A stretch of 64,000 nt of DNA from JAUIIK01 sp963745675 (lineage in GTDB: Bacteria; Chloroflexota; Chloroflexia; Thermomicrobiales; CFX8), in NCBI GenBank assembly GCA_963745675.1, contig CAVUYM010000028.1:1-64000 (forward strand), read 5' to 3'. The position numbers and the translations under genes were made by a program. Each line of letters opens with the position of its first letter. Within the stretch, counting starts at the first letter, position 1. The notes beneath the pieces are model-generated. The model was given only the letters and a program-made list of their open reading frames with translations. It had not been told where the DNA came from and did not search any database. Positions 19,410 to 27,565 of this stretch are shown piece after piece.

Positions 19410-20410
19410 AGCCTGACACTTCTTGAACTAGCGCTTGTCACTGGCGCGGCTGGATTTGCCGGGAGCATCTGGTAAGCGGCAATCGAGTCTGGTACATCCT
19501 GGGATGTCGTTGGTCTATCCAGGCGACAGGTGCACTTGGCCAACGAACGCGATCCGTCTCTTGCGATCATGTTGGATGCGAATCTCGTAAAGCGAGTCCT
19601 GGAACGCTACGAGCCAGATGTCATTTTTCATCTTGCGGCCCAGAGCTACGTTCCCAAATCGGTAGCAGATCCGGCTTCGACACTGACGAACAACATACTT
19701 TGGTCAGGTGAATTTGCTGGAAGGTGTCGTCGCGACTGGCCTGAATCCGCGGATTCTCATCGTCAGCTCATCGGAGATTTACGGAGCGATCGACCCGAGA
19801 AATTGCCAGTTGATGAAGTGGCGCCGCTCAGGCCGGGAAATCCTTACGCAGTTTCGAAGGCCACGCAGGATCTGCTCGGATACCAATATGCGACGAGCGC
19901 GAGTGCTGGACATCATTCGTGTCAGGCCATTCAACCATAGCGGCCCAGGTCAATCGGACCGGTTCGTACTCAGTGGCTTCGCGCGGCAAGTTGCTGAAGC
20001 TGAAGCTCGTCGGGTAGAACCGTCGGTACTCGTTGGCAATCTCGACGCACAACGAGATTTCCTGGACGTGCGCGATGTCGTTCACGCTTATCTTCTCGCA
20101 ATCGAACATGCTGAACGCGGGGACGTCTACAACATCGCTTCCGGCGTACCACGCCGGGTCGGTGATCTCCTGGAGGAGTCTTCTGGCACATTCGGAGATC
20201 CCGCTCGCCGTGCGCCAGGATCCAGCTCGAGTACGACCATCGGACGTTCCAGTAATCTACGGTGACGCGTCGAGAGTTCCGCTCTGTGACGGGCTGGCAG
20301 CCTGAGATCCAGATCGAGCAGACGATATTGGATCTGCTGAACGTACTGGCGGGAGCGGCTTGGTAAACCGACGATGGCTAAACGAATGGATGACTGCCGC
20401 AATGATGTGG
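19406..20410 (+). CDS. NAD-dependent sugar epimerase/dehydratase, GDP-mannose dehydratase-like, frameshifted
   Basis: Extended SDR features are clear: ALVTGAAGFAGS for NAD binding, FHLAAQSYVPKSVADP, ILIVSSSEIYGAI, YAVSKATQDLLG with the catalytic Tyr/Lys, RPFNHSGPGQSDRFV and GNLDAQRDFLDVRDVVHAY. The ending VTGWQPEIQIEQTILDLLNY resembles GDP-mannose 4,6-dehydratase and GDP-6-deoxy-mannose reductase. Indels lie near 19460, 19700, 19800, 19900, 20170, 20270 and 20350. After the last one the frame reads YWRERLGKP, so the exact end is uncertain. It may supply a deoxysugar nucleotide for surface glycans. Confidence 0.78.
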
Positions 20411-20805
20411 AGTGTTTTCGGAAGAGCTTGGCGAGATACTATTGTCACTTCGAATGAGCGCTGCACTGGCAATTGCCGGAGATGGTGTACCACGGATATT
20501 CCTGTTCCGACGCCAATCGTCCGCCAGTTGCCGAGTAGGGTCCATGGCGGTGAGTGGGACGAACGGGAACTCATACACCACGGCGACTTTGACTGGGTCG
20601 TCGTTCGTGATGTCACGATCGAGCCGAAGTCGTCAATCCTGTGGAATTGACATCGATGTTCTTTCGTCTCCACTCGCTTCAAGAAGATCGAGATTTGCCA
20701 GTCAGCGATGTCGCCGCGATAATGTCGAACGAGCGATTCACTCAGGCGACAGCATGAAAGCGCTCCGCATTGATGTTGCCGCGAACCGGATCGAGCTAAG
20801 ATAGA
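20411..20805 (+). other. Unidentified, probably coding but heavily frameshifted stretch
   Basis: No single frame covers this stretch. Protein-like pieces appear in different plus-strand frames: EELGEILLSLRMSAALAIAG near 20420-20480, then HHGDFDWVVVRDVTIEPKS near 20575-20630, then SLQEDRDLPVSDVAAIMSNE near 20675-20735. Together they could be one protein of about 130 residues after the epimerase gene. I do not recognise the family. It may equally be a decayed gene. Confidence 0.3.
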
Positions 20806-20834
20806 GAGGAACGGGTCAGACGACCCGTCCCTCA
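20806..20834. terminator. Hairpin between convergent genes
   Basis: ACGGGTC (20811-20817) pairs with GACCCGT (20822-20828), flanked by GAGG/CCCTC that can extend the stem. It lies between a plus-strand stretch and the minus-strand SWIM gene. No long U-run follows, though the minus-strand reading continues TTCCTCTCTATCTT. A bidirectional terminator is plausible. Confidence 0.45.
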
Positions 20835-20858
20835 ACCATACCGCGATGACTTGTAACT

Positions 20859-21403
20859 CTAGCTGGTACTCGAAAAACTGAATGGCTGGCCGGCGACCTG
20901 TTGCTCTTCAGTCAGCATCTCCGCAAGTATCTTCTGAAGAGCCATAATATGGGAGCATGTGCCCTGGGCTTCTAAACCATGGCAGTCGCACGAAAAATCG
21001 TCGCCGGTCATAGAGATATGGTGCTCTTCGTGAGTTCCTCGCAGGGTGGCCTCGAAAGAATTGAACTTGATTCGTTCAGGCTCCTCAGCGTAGAGGCGTG
21101 ACTTTTCGATCTTGCTGACATAGGCGGAGGATTGCGGTCCAAACGAAAATGGTACACCGCTGGTTTGTTGATCCTCGCTCAACATCTGCCCAAGAATCTT
21201 TTGCAATGCCATGATATGTGAGCTGGTGCCCGTGGGTTTTGAAACTGTGGACTGGAGTCGACAAATTCTGTACCATTCATTGAAACCGTATGGTTTCCGT
21301 TCTCTCCTTCGAAACTGACCTCGAATGCCTGAAATCGCACCCGCTCTGGTTCATCTGCGTACCGTCGAGCTTTCTCGACTTTGGATATCAGCGATGAGTT
21401 CAA
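20859..21403 (-). CDS. Small protein with two tandem SWIM-like zinc repeats, one frameshift
   Basis: The product consists of two similar units of about 90 residues. Each has a KxEKxRxYAxEPERxxF opening, then ExHxxSMxGxxF, then the zinc motif and HIMALQKILxxMLxExQQ, ending PFSF. Unit 2 (about 21120-20862) has SCDCHGLEAQGTCSHIMAL, a CxC-x8-CxH SWIM signature. In unit 1 the same place reads CRLQ...GTSSHIMAL around a frameshift near 21250, so Cys residues are missing or mis-sequenced. SWIM domains bind zinc and contact DNA or proteins. TTG at 21403 has GGAGAG upstream. Function is unknown. Confidence 0.65.
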
Positions 21404-21690
21404 TCAAACTCTCCATTCATCTCGGGAAATAAGCGACAGTTCCGTTGAAAATCCACCCTCCGGACCTCGCAACAAAAAATCGCCGCGGCATCAATACCGG
21501 GCGACTATTTCGTGTTTCGCTTCTAGTTTGGCGTGACCCGCTCATAATCTGGTCATCCCCCGCCATGTGTTTCCAACGATGCGCTTAGTGTATCAGACCG
21601 ATGGCTCACCGTAGCGTCAGGCCGTTGTCCTCTCCGCACCGGTAAAATTTCTGGTTAGTAGGCCTGTTGGTAGAGTAAGAACGGAAGAGG
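21404..21690. other. Divergent intergenic region without recognised elements
   Basis: These 287 bases separate the minus-strand SWIM gene from plus-strand mobA. I see no long reading frame, strong hairpin or clear promoter pair. I looked for a molybdenum-cofactor-type RNA before mobA and did not see its conserved core. Confidence 0.4.
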
Positions 21691-22304
21691 ATGAATCGTA
21701 GTCTGAGTGCGGCGCATCCTGACTGGCGGGAAAGAGCACGCGCATGGGGAGGACAAGGCCCTGTTGAAGCTGGAATTCAGGCGAGCTCTTAGATCGAGAT
21801 CATTTCGATTCTCCTGGAATTGCAGCAATTGATCATGTGTATGTCATTGGAGATCGTGCGCCATATCATGAGCGCGGGGCTGACAGTCGTGGCCTGACGA
21901 CTATCCGGAAAAGGACCGCTCGGTGGGATCGCGACGGCGCTGAGGCGTTGTGAGGAGGAGTCGATCCTCATCGTCGCCGTTGATATGCCATTATTTCCCC
22001 ACGCTAGTCGGCGCAATGGCTGCATTTGCGTTTGACGGAGATGCTCTCGTGCCCTGTTTCGATGGGTTTCAGCCATTGCACGCGATCTATCGGCGCACCT
22101 GTCTTGAGGCAATCGAAAGGCAGATCGGCTGGCAGGCTCAAGATAGCCGACTTATACGAGCATACCGACATGACATATCTCAACCGCGACTGGATTCGAA
22201 TTTATGACCAGACAGGTCGATCATTTGCAAACATGAACAGTCCGGATGATTTCCGTCGGCTTCGAAAGCACGATTTAATGAATCAGATTATAGATTTGAG
22301 TTGA
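21691..22304 (+). CDS. mobA: Molybdenum cofactor guanylyltransferase, frameshifted
   Basis: MobA attaches GMP to molybdopterin cofactor. The N-terminal loop AAILTGGKSTRMGRDKALL is recovered with small frame corrections near 21715 and 21745. Further on are DDYPEKGPLGGIATALRRC, ILIVAVDMPLFPTLVGAM with the conserved Asp, DALVPCFDGFQPLHAIYRR and FANMNSPDDFRRL at the C-terminus. Indels also lie near 21900, 21985 and 22135. The corrected length is about 200 residues, usual for MobA. ATG at 21691 directly follows GGAAGAGG. A moeA gene lies at 12810, so molybdenum cofactor is made here. Confidence 0.8.
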
Positions 22305-22352
22305 ACGGGACTATCGAAAATTCCTCAACGAAACCGGTGGTCTCAATGTGAG

Positions 22353-22686
22353 GTGCTGCCGAGAAACATCTACACCGCGCTCGTAAATGAATATCGTAAC
22401 CAGGAAAGCGCCATTGACGAGGTGTTCGAGCAACTGTATTTGACCTGGGATTTGCAGCAGGAGATGGAGGCGAGTGATGGGACGATGAACCGCAGGAAAA
22501 GCCGAGGCGGCCCAGAAGGTCCTCGATGGTCTAGATGACAACGACTGGTGGAGGGTCATGTCGGCATTCGAAAAGGCACTAATTCGAGACTTCATCGACA
22601 TCGCGTCCGGCTGGTCTGAGCTTCTGGATCCCATCTACGATGAACACGAAGTGCAGGGCTGCGCAAGCGACAGCCTTAGACTCTAG
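22353..22686 (+). CDS. Hypothetical protein, one frameshift
   Basis: From GTG at 22353 the frame reads LPRNIYTALVNEYRNQ and FEQLYLTWDLQQEMEAS; after a shift near 22500 it continues EAAQKVLDGLDDNDWWRV, SAFEKALIRDFIDIASGW and SELLDPIYDEHEVQGC to TAG at 22684. About 110 residues, helical and acidic, with several Trp. I do not recognise a family. It follows mobA by about 48 bases and might be co-transcribed. The start is uncertain because no good ribosome site precedes it. Confidence 0.45.
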
Positions 22687-22699
22687 TTGGTACTGGCGT

Positions 22700-23750
22700 T
22701 CAGTTCAGGGGTGATCGCCGCATCGAAGTGCAGACCGTGGCTTCCGGCACGAAGCGTTCGGCATCCAGTCGACCAGGACCGCGTAGCGGTCTGGGTCGCT
22801 CGTAGATCGCCTGGATCCGTTTGGCTGCAGCACGATATCGCCCGGTGGATAGCCGATCGCAGACGGTAGCGTTTCGCGGTAGGCGAGATCCAATGGAACG
22901 ACTGGCAACGCCCCGAGCAGCGTCGCTTCTATTGCCGAAACGCCGTAGTATTCGTGCTCTGTGGTCGAAAGCCACACGTCAGAGTTCGCCAGCGCCAGCT
23001 CGTAGTCTTCCTTTGCAGATATCCAGAATTCGGATGGATGACAGATCGAATTGACTGGTCGATACGGGGTCGATCCTGCCATCGATGAACTTGAGCTCCG
23101 AGGATATGGAGACGGAGGTTGCATGCCAGTGTCGAGCAAATGGCGAACGACCGCTAGCATGATATCTGGCCGTTTTTCACGCTCCCATCGAGCTGACCAT
23201 GCAATTGTGAACTCATGGCTGCGGTTGATCGGATGTCGGCCGACTCTTACGGGGGATAGACGACTTTGGCTTTGTGCATGTGCCGGGAGAATCTCCCGGG
23301 CGAGTGAGCGGACGGTGGGAGACGGATGATCCCAGGCGCTGCCGAGGAAGCTTTGCCGATGAAAGTCTGAGTTGAACCAGGCTGCATCACAGAGTTCGAG
23401 CGTCTCGAGATGGGACACCAGATGGGGAATCCTGTCGAGTGACTTCGCGGGATAGGTCCACTGGGATTCATGGAAGTACGCTGCTATCGGCACTCGCTCC
23501 CCACGGCTGGGGAGATGGCGCACCATAAGACGAACATCGGTTGGTCCCGAAACCACAATAGGTCGGGATGGCAGTCGGCCATTGGCTGAAGGCACGGACA
23601 ATAGTTCGGTGCCCTGTGAGAGCGATCGCTCGCCAGTGGTCGCGAGCAAGGCGGATAACATTGATGCGGTGCCTGGAACGGTCCTGGAGGAGTCCGGCGA
23701 TTCTCAGATGTGATCCATCGCCGTAAGATTCAATCAGGAGTAGGTCGTAG
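22700..23750 (-). CDS. DUF3524 glycosyltransferase, queuosine-tRNA mannosyltransferase-like, frameshifted
   Basis: The N-terminus LLIESYGDGSHLRIAGLLQD, the segment HRINVIRLARDHWR, AAYFHESQWTYPAKS, AAWFNSDFHRQSFLG, WSARWEREKRPDIML, STTEHEYYGVSAIEATLLGA and LPVVPLDLAYRETLP match the order of motifs in the family of human GTDC1/QTMAN, which mannosylates queuosine in tRNA-Asp. The Glu-rich HEYYG segment is the usual GT-B donor-site motif. Shifts are near 23600, 23510, 23270, 23105, 23030 and 22760. No start codon is readable before NGYDLLL, so the 5' end is approximate. miaB, another tRNA-modification gene, is 2.5 kb away. The acceptor in bacteria is an inference. Confidence 0.72.
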
Positions 23751-23799
23751 CCGTTCTGGCGACTTGTTGCCTCGCTTGCTGGCTGAAGCTGCCAGGCAG

Positions 23800-24589
23800 A
23801 TGGCGAGAGATGAGGAAGTGCGCTTGATAGAGCCGGTTGGAATTGTCACCCTCCTGACTGATTTCGGTTCACAAGATACGTACGTTGGCCAGATGAAGGG
23901 CGCGATACTCGCGACCGACGCCACACTCAGAATTGTAGACCTTACGCACGAGGTCCCGCCTCAGGACATCGACGAAGGGGCATTCCATTTGTGGCAGCGG
24001 TCGATGCCTTTCCATCGGGAACGATCCATGTGGCGGTTGTGGATCCAGGCGTCGGGACGAAGCGAAGGGCAATGGCATACGGCACAACGGTAGCATCTTC
24101 ATTGCTCCAGATAACGGTCTCTTCAATCATCTCATCCCAAGGCCGATCCGTGTTTGAAATACGCCAACCCAAGAATACTGCGCCCAACACCTACAGCTAC
24201 ATTTCACGGCCGCGATATTTTCGCCGCCGGTGCTGCATTTCTTGCCGCGCGGAAATCAATTTGGTGGAACTCGGTCCGAGGATAGATATTGAATCGTTGA
24301 TTCGTCGTGAAGCAGTGTGGAATCGCGAAACGAATCAAGCGCGAGGGCAGGTGGTGTCGATCGATCGATTTGGCAATTGCATTACGCTCCTGCGGGAAAG
24401 AGATTTCGCGTTTGCGGTGGCCTTATGCGTTGATAATCTGTAAGGTTTTCGAGTGACGCACTGAGACGCACATTTGGAGATGTTGAGTCGAGGAGAAGCG
24501 TAGCATACATAGGCAGTGCAGGAACGCTCGAATTGGCGGTGCGTAATGGAAACGCCGCCAGACGGTTCGGAATTGTTCGTGGGGACTAG
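23800..24589 (+). CDS. SAM hydrolase (DUF62, SAM hydroxide adenosyltransferase), frameshifted
   Basis: Enzymes of this family, related to fluorinases and chlorinases, split S-adenosylmethionine to adenosine and methionine using water. VGIVTLLTDFGSQDTYVGQM opens the protein, followed by DLTHEVPPQDIDEGAF, IHVAVVDPGVGTKRRAM, FIAPDNGLF in a shifted frame, TFHGRDIFA and VVSIDRFGNCITL. The C-terminal domain ends VAYIGSAGTLELAVRNGNAA and RRFGIVRGD at TAG 24587. Shifts occur near 23985, 24090, 24150, 24200 and 24435. ATG 23800 or GTG 23818 could start it. It is divergent to, and nearly overlaps, the glycosyltransferase gene. Confidence 0.82.
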
Positions 24590-24691
24590 GTGGTCGTCCG
24601 GTCAACGGAGAGTCCTGAACGCGAGCCACAATCTAGCGCGGTAGTATACTTTCGAAGTTGATTCGATCTCACGAAACAGGACGAAAGCTCA

Positions 24692-24958
24692 ATGTCTTCA
24701 AATCGATCCAATACAAGACGGCGAACGCGATTGTCTCGTGCAGAGATCAAGGCGTATGAAGCGCGCCGCGCGGAAGAGCGCCGGCGCCTGGCTCTTCATA
24801 CGGACGATGAGGAGCATCAGGCGCGTCTCGAATCGACGGGCTACTCGATGGCCCGAGATGACGAGTTTGAAGTTATCAAGAGCGATCTGGTGCGGCTAGG
24901 CTGGATCGTCGGAGTGCTTGCGCTACTATTGGTCGGCGCGACCTTGGTGCTTTCCTAG
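24692..24958 (+). CDS. Small protein with one C-terminal membrane helix
   Basis: An intact 88-residue product. The N-terminal half is very basic and helical (TRRRTRLSRAEIKAYEARRA), the middle acidic (HTDDEEHQARLE), and the last 20 residues (LGWIVGVLALLLVGATLVLS) form one membrane segment ending at the C-terminus, as in tail-anchored proteins. I do not recognise a family. The ATG follows GGACGAAAGC. It converges with the TPR gene, whose stop is only about 10 bases away. Confidence 0.6.
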   Translation: MSSNRSNTRRRTRLSRAEIKAYEARRAEERRRLALHTDDEEHQARLESTGYSMARDDEFEVIKSDLVRLGWIVGVLALLLVGATLVLS

Positions 24959-24966
24959 CAACCGCC

Positions 24967-25845
24967 TTAATCGTCGTCCTCATCGTCATCGTCGACTTCA
25001 GGTAAATCGTCAACGTCTTCGGCATCGTCGAATTCAGCTTCGATGTCATCGTCATCATCTGGATCCGGCTCATCGTCGATCAGATCCTCGAGATCATCAT
25101 CGTCATCAGGTGGAATGATCAGGTCATGTTCATCGGCGCGGAACAGCCGCGAGTCACGAACATATGCGCGGGGGATGGCCTTGTTCACTTGTTCTGGAAA
25201 TGACATTTCCGAACCGATTTCGTCGCTTCGAGTCGCTTCCCGTACGATAACTCGAACCTGGTCCCCGGCGTTGGCGGTCACGAAGACGTTGTATGTGTTG
25301 CCCTGCTCCAGCAGCCAGGCCAAACGCCTGCCCAATCGCGGTTCGGGCGAACCGACATACTCGCCGCCCTGATCGACGAAGACGACTTTGCCGTTCTCCC
25401 ATGCAAATTCTAGCTTCTCCCCGGCCGCAATTCTTCGCAGTTGCGAAGCCGGCGCGGGGTTGACGAGGTCGTCGACGTAGGTCTTTCCAGCCTCCTGGAT
25501 GAAGACGCCAAAGCGAGCTGACGGGCCAGCGCCAGTGACGCTTCCTTCAGTCTCCTCAATGTCACGGAGTGGTTCGAGACGTTCCAGATTGCGCCTTGCG
25601 ATGATACTGGCTGGATCTGCTTCGAGCGCTTCTGCATAGGCTTCGTATGCAGATCTGAAGCGCCCAAGTTCGTAATGCGCCTTGCCGAGACGATTGTGGG
25701 CATCAACATCGCGAGGTGAGCGTTCGATGAGCTTGAGATTCAGCTCGATCGCTTCATCCCAGTGTCCATCAATGGCCGCCTTTCGTGCAACTGCTGCCAT
25801 CTCGCGAACGACCTTCGAGCGGGAATTAGTACCTGGAAAGGACAT
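24967..25845 (-). CDS. TPR protein with Asp-rich C-terminal tail
   Basis: An intact 292-residue protein. Residues about 15-100 form TPR-type helices (HWDEAIELNLKLIERSPRDV, AHNRLGKAHYELGRFRSAY, AYAEALEADPAS). The middle has a beta-rich part (ARFGVFIQEAGKTYVDDLVN through YNVFVTANAGDQVRVIVRE) that I do not recognise. The last 45 or so residues are almost only Asp, Glu and a few hydrophobics, which is unusual. No signal peptide is seen, so it is probably cytosolic. TPRs bind proteins and the acidic tail could bind basic partners or metal; both are inference. It lies downstream of miaB on the same strand, 40 bases away. Confidence 0.7.
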   Translation of the reverse strand: MSFPGTNSRSKVVREMAAVARKAAIDGHWDEAIELNLKLIERSPRDVDAHNRLGKAHYELGRFRSAYEAYAEALEADPASIIARRNLERLEPLRDIEETEGSVTGAGPSARFGVFIQEAGKTYVDDLVNPAPASQLRRIAAGEKLEFAWENGKVVFVDQGGEYVGSPEPRLGRRLAWLLEQGNTYNVFVTANAGDQVRVIVREATRSDEIGSEMSFPEQVNKAIPRAYVRDSRLFRADEHDLIIPPDDDDDLEDLIDDEPDPDDDDDIEAEFDDAEDVDDLPEVDDDDEDDD

Positions 25846-25886
25846 GAACCTTATCTCCTGTCAATGGAACAAAGCGGCCTAATAAA

Positions 25887-27329
25887 TCAAGAGCTGATTG
25901 CGGCTGGTTGGCGTAACGCGACCGGCTCACCGAGCGCATACCAGGTTGTCGTTTTGGTGATCTCAACATCGACGAACTGACCTGTCCAGTCGCCCGTCGC
26001 ATCAAAAAAGACGAGCTGATTGCCTCGGGTGCGGCCTCGCCAGCGACCGCGCGCGCGTCCATCCACCAGGATTTCACGTTTCGCTCCGAGCAAACCTCTG
26101 AATTTTGCGGCACTGATCTCAGCTTGCAGCGCCTCAATCGCCTGATGCCGCTCGTGCTTGACCGGATGGGGGATGTCGTCCTCCCAACGAGCGGAGAGCG
26201 TGCCGGGCCGCGGTGAATACATGGCAACATGGACCTTGTCGAACGCAATATCCTGGATGAGTTCGAGTGTCGATTCAAATTGCTCGTCCGTTTCGCCAGG
26301 AAAACCAACGATAATGTCCGTTGAAATCGTTACGTTCGGAATTGTGGATCGTATCTTCTCGATACGTTCTCGATAAATTTCGTTGGTATAGGTACGTCGC
26401 ATACGGCGGAGTATTTCGTTGTCCCCGGCTTGCACTGGCAAATTGACGTGTTCACACACGCTTGGTAGGTCCGCGATCGATTGGATGAGTCTGTCACTGA
26501 AGAATTTGGGATGAGAAGTCAAGAAGCGGAGCCGCTCGATTCCCGGGATCGCGTCAATTGCTCCGAGTAGATCGGCGAGGTCGCGTCCATCCTCTAGGTC
26601 GTGACCGTAGGCATTAACCGTCTGACCCAAGAGCGTGACTTCCTGGATACCGGCGGCCGCGAGTTTCGCAACTTCGGCGACGATATCATCCAACGGTCGG
26701 CTCACTTCACGGCCGCGGCGGTAAGGCACGATGCAGTAAGAACACACAAAATTGCAACCGTAAATTATGGGAATGAATGCAGTAACCCGAGGATCGCCCG
26801 ATTCAGCCTCATAGTAATGAGGCAATTCAGCTAGGTCGAGGTCTACGTCATTCATTTCCGGCGCGATCTCGATCAGCTTGTCGAATTCGGATGGTTCAAA
26901 AAATAGATCTACATGTGGATACTGCCGGCTTAATTTGTCTTGCTGGCCGGTCACCATACAGCCGGTTACGCCGATTTTGACGTTGGGGTTATTGCGTTTT
27001 GCCCGGACGAGAGAGCCGATTTTCCCCTTCACTTTGTCTTCTGCGGCTTGGCGCACAACGCAAGAATTCAGAATGATGACGTCTGCATCTTCTTCGTTTT
27101 GGGTGGAGGCATAGCCAGACGAGCTGAGAATAGACTCAACTTTCGACGACTCGGCCTCATTCATTTGGCAGCCGATTGTCCAGATGTAATAGCGTTTCTG
27201 CCCCTTGGTTGGCAAATCCGATTCCCTGGTGGTTGTATCGGGAGTTACGAGATGCAATGGCTCCAACACAGGACCTTTCCCTGTCTCCCATTCTCGGGCG
27301 GAATTCCAACCGTTAAGTATACCGTCCAT
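25887..27329 (-). CDS. miaB: tRNA-2-methylthio-N6-dimethylallyladenosine synthase
   Basis: A radical-SAM methylthiotransferase acting on adenosine 37 of tRNAs. Intact at 480 residues. The N-terminal domain holds three cluster-binding Cys residues in TIGCQMNEAES, LNSCVVR and VTGCMV; the radical-SAM motif is GCNFVCSYCIVPYRRGR (CxxxCxxC); a C-terminal TRAM domain follows around EILVDGRARGRW and WTGQFVDVEI. The extended N-terminus before KRYYIWTIGCQMN suggests the true start may be GTG at 27269, which has AGGGAAAGG just upstream, rather than the ATG at 27329. MtaB-type relatives are possible but the sequence suits MiaB. Confidence 0.92.
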   Translation of the reverse strand: MDGILNGWNSAREWETGKGPVLEPLHLVTPDTTTRESDLPTKGQKRYYIWTIGCQMNEAESSKVESILSSSGYASTQNEEDADVIILNSCVVRQAAEDKVKGKIGSLVRAKRNNPNVKIGVTGCMVTGQQDKLSRQYPHVDLFFEPSEFDKLIEIAPEMNDVDLDLAELPHYYEAESGDPRVTAFIPIIYGCNFVCSYCIVPYRRGREVSRPLDDIVAEVAKLAAAGIQEVTLLGQTVNAYGHDLEDGRDLADLLGAIDAIPGIERLRFLTSHPKFFSDRLIQSIADLPSVCEHVNLPVQAGDNEILRRMRRTYTNEIYRERIEKIRSTIPNVTISTDIIVGFPGETDEQFESTLELIQDIAFDKVHVAMYSPRPGTLSARWEDDIPHPVKHERHQAIEALQAEISAAKFRGLLGAKREILVDGRARGRWRGRTRGNQLVFFDATGDWTGQFVDVEITKTTTWYALGEPVALRQPAAISS

Positions 27330-27565
27330 GCTAGGATTCCGAAACGGCTACAACGAAGTCCGAAAAATGTACTGGTACTTTATGCTGTACGAACGTTGTG
27401 TCCATGCATCCCGTACCGTAGAATCGATGATGCTTAATCACTCTTGCCATCTTGGCACAGCCTGGGATCGTGTAGAGCGCGCGTTTTGGGGACGCGTTCG
27501 ATGAATGGCAAGACGAGCAACGGGTGTGCTGGGGATTCGATGATGGTTTGGTTCTAGGGGGAACA

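Noticed and set aside
21404..21690. Molybdenum-cofactor riboswitch before mobA
   Set aside because: The conserved core of that RNA was not found; only unstructured-looking sequence is present.
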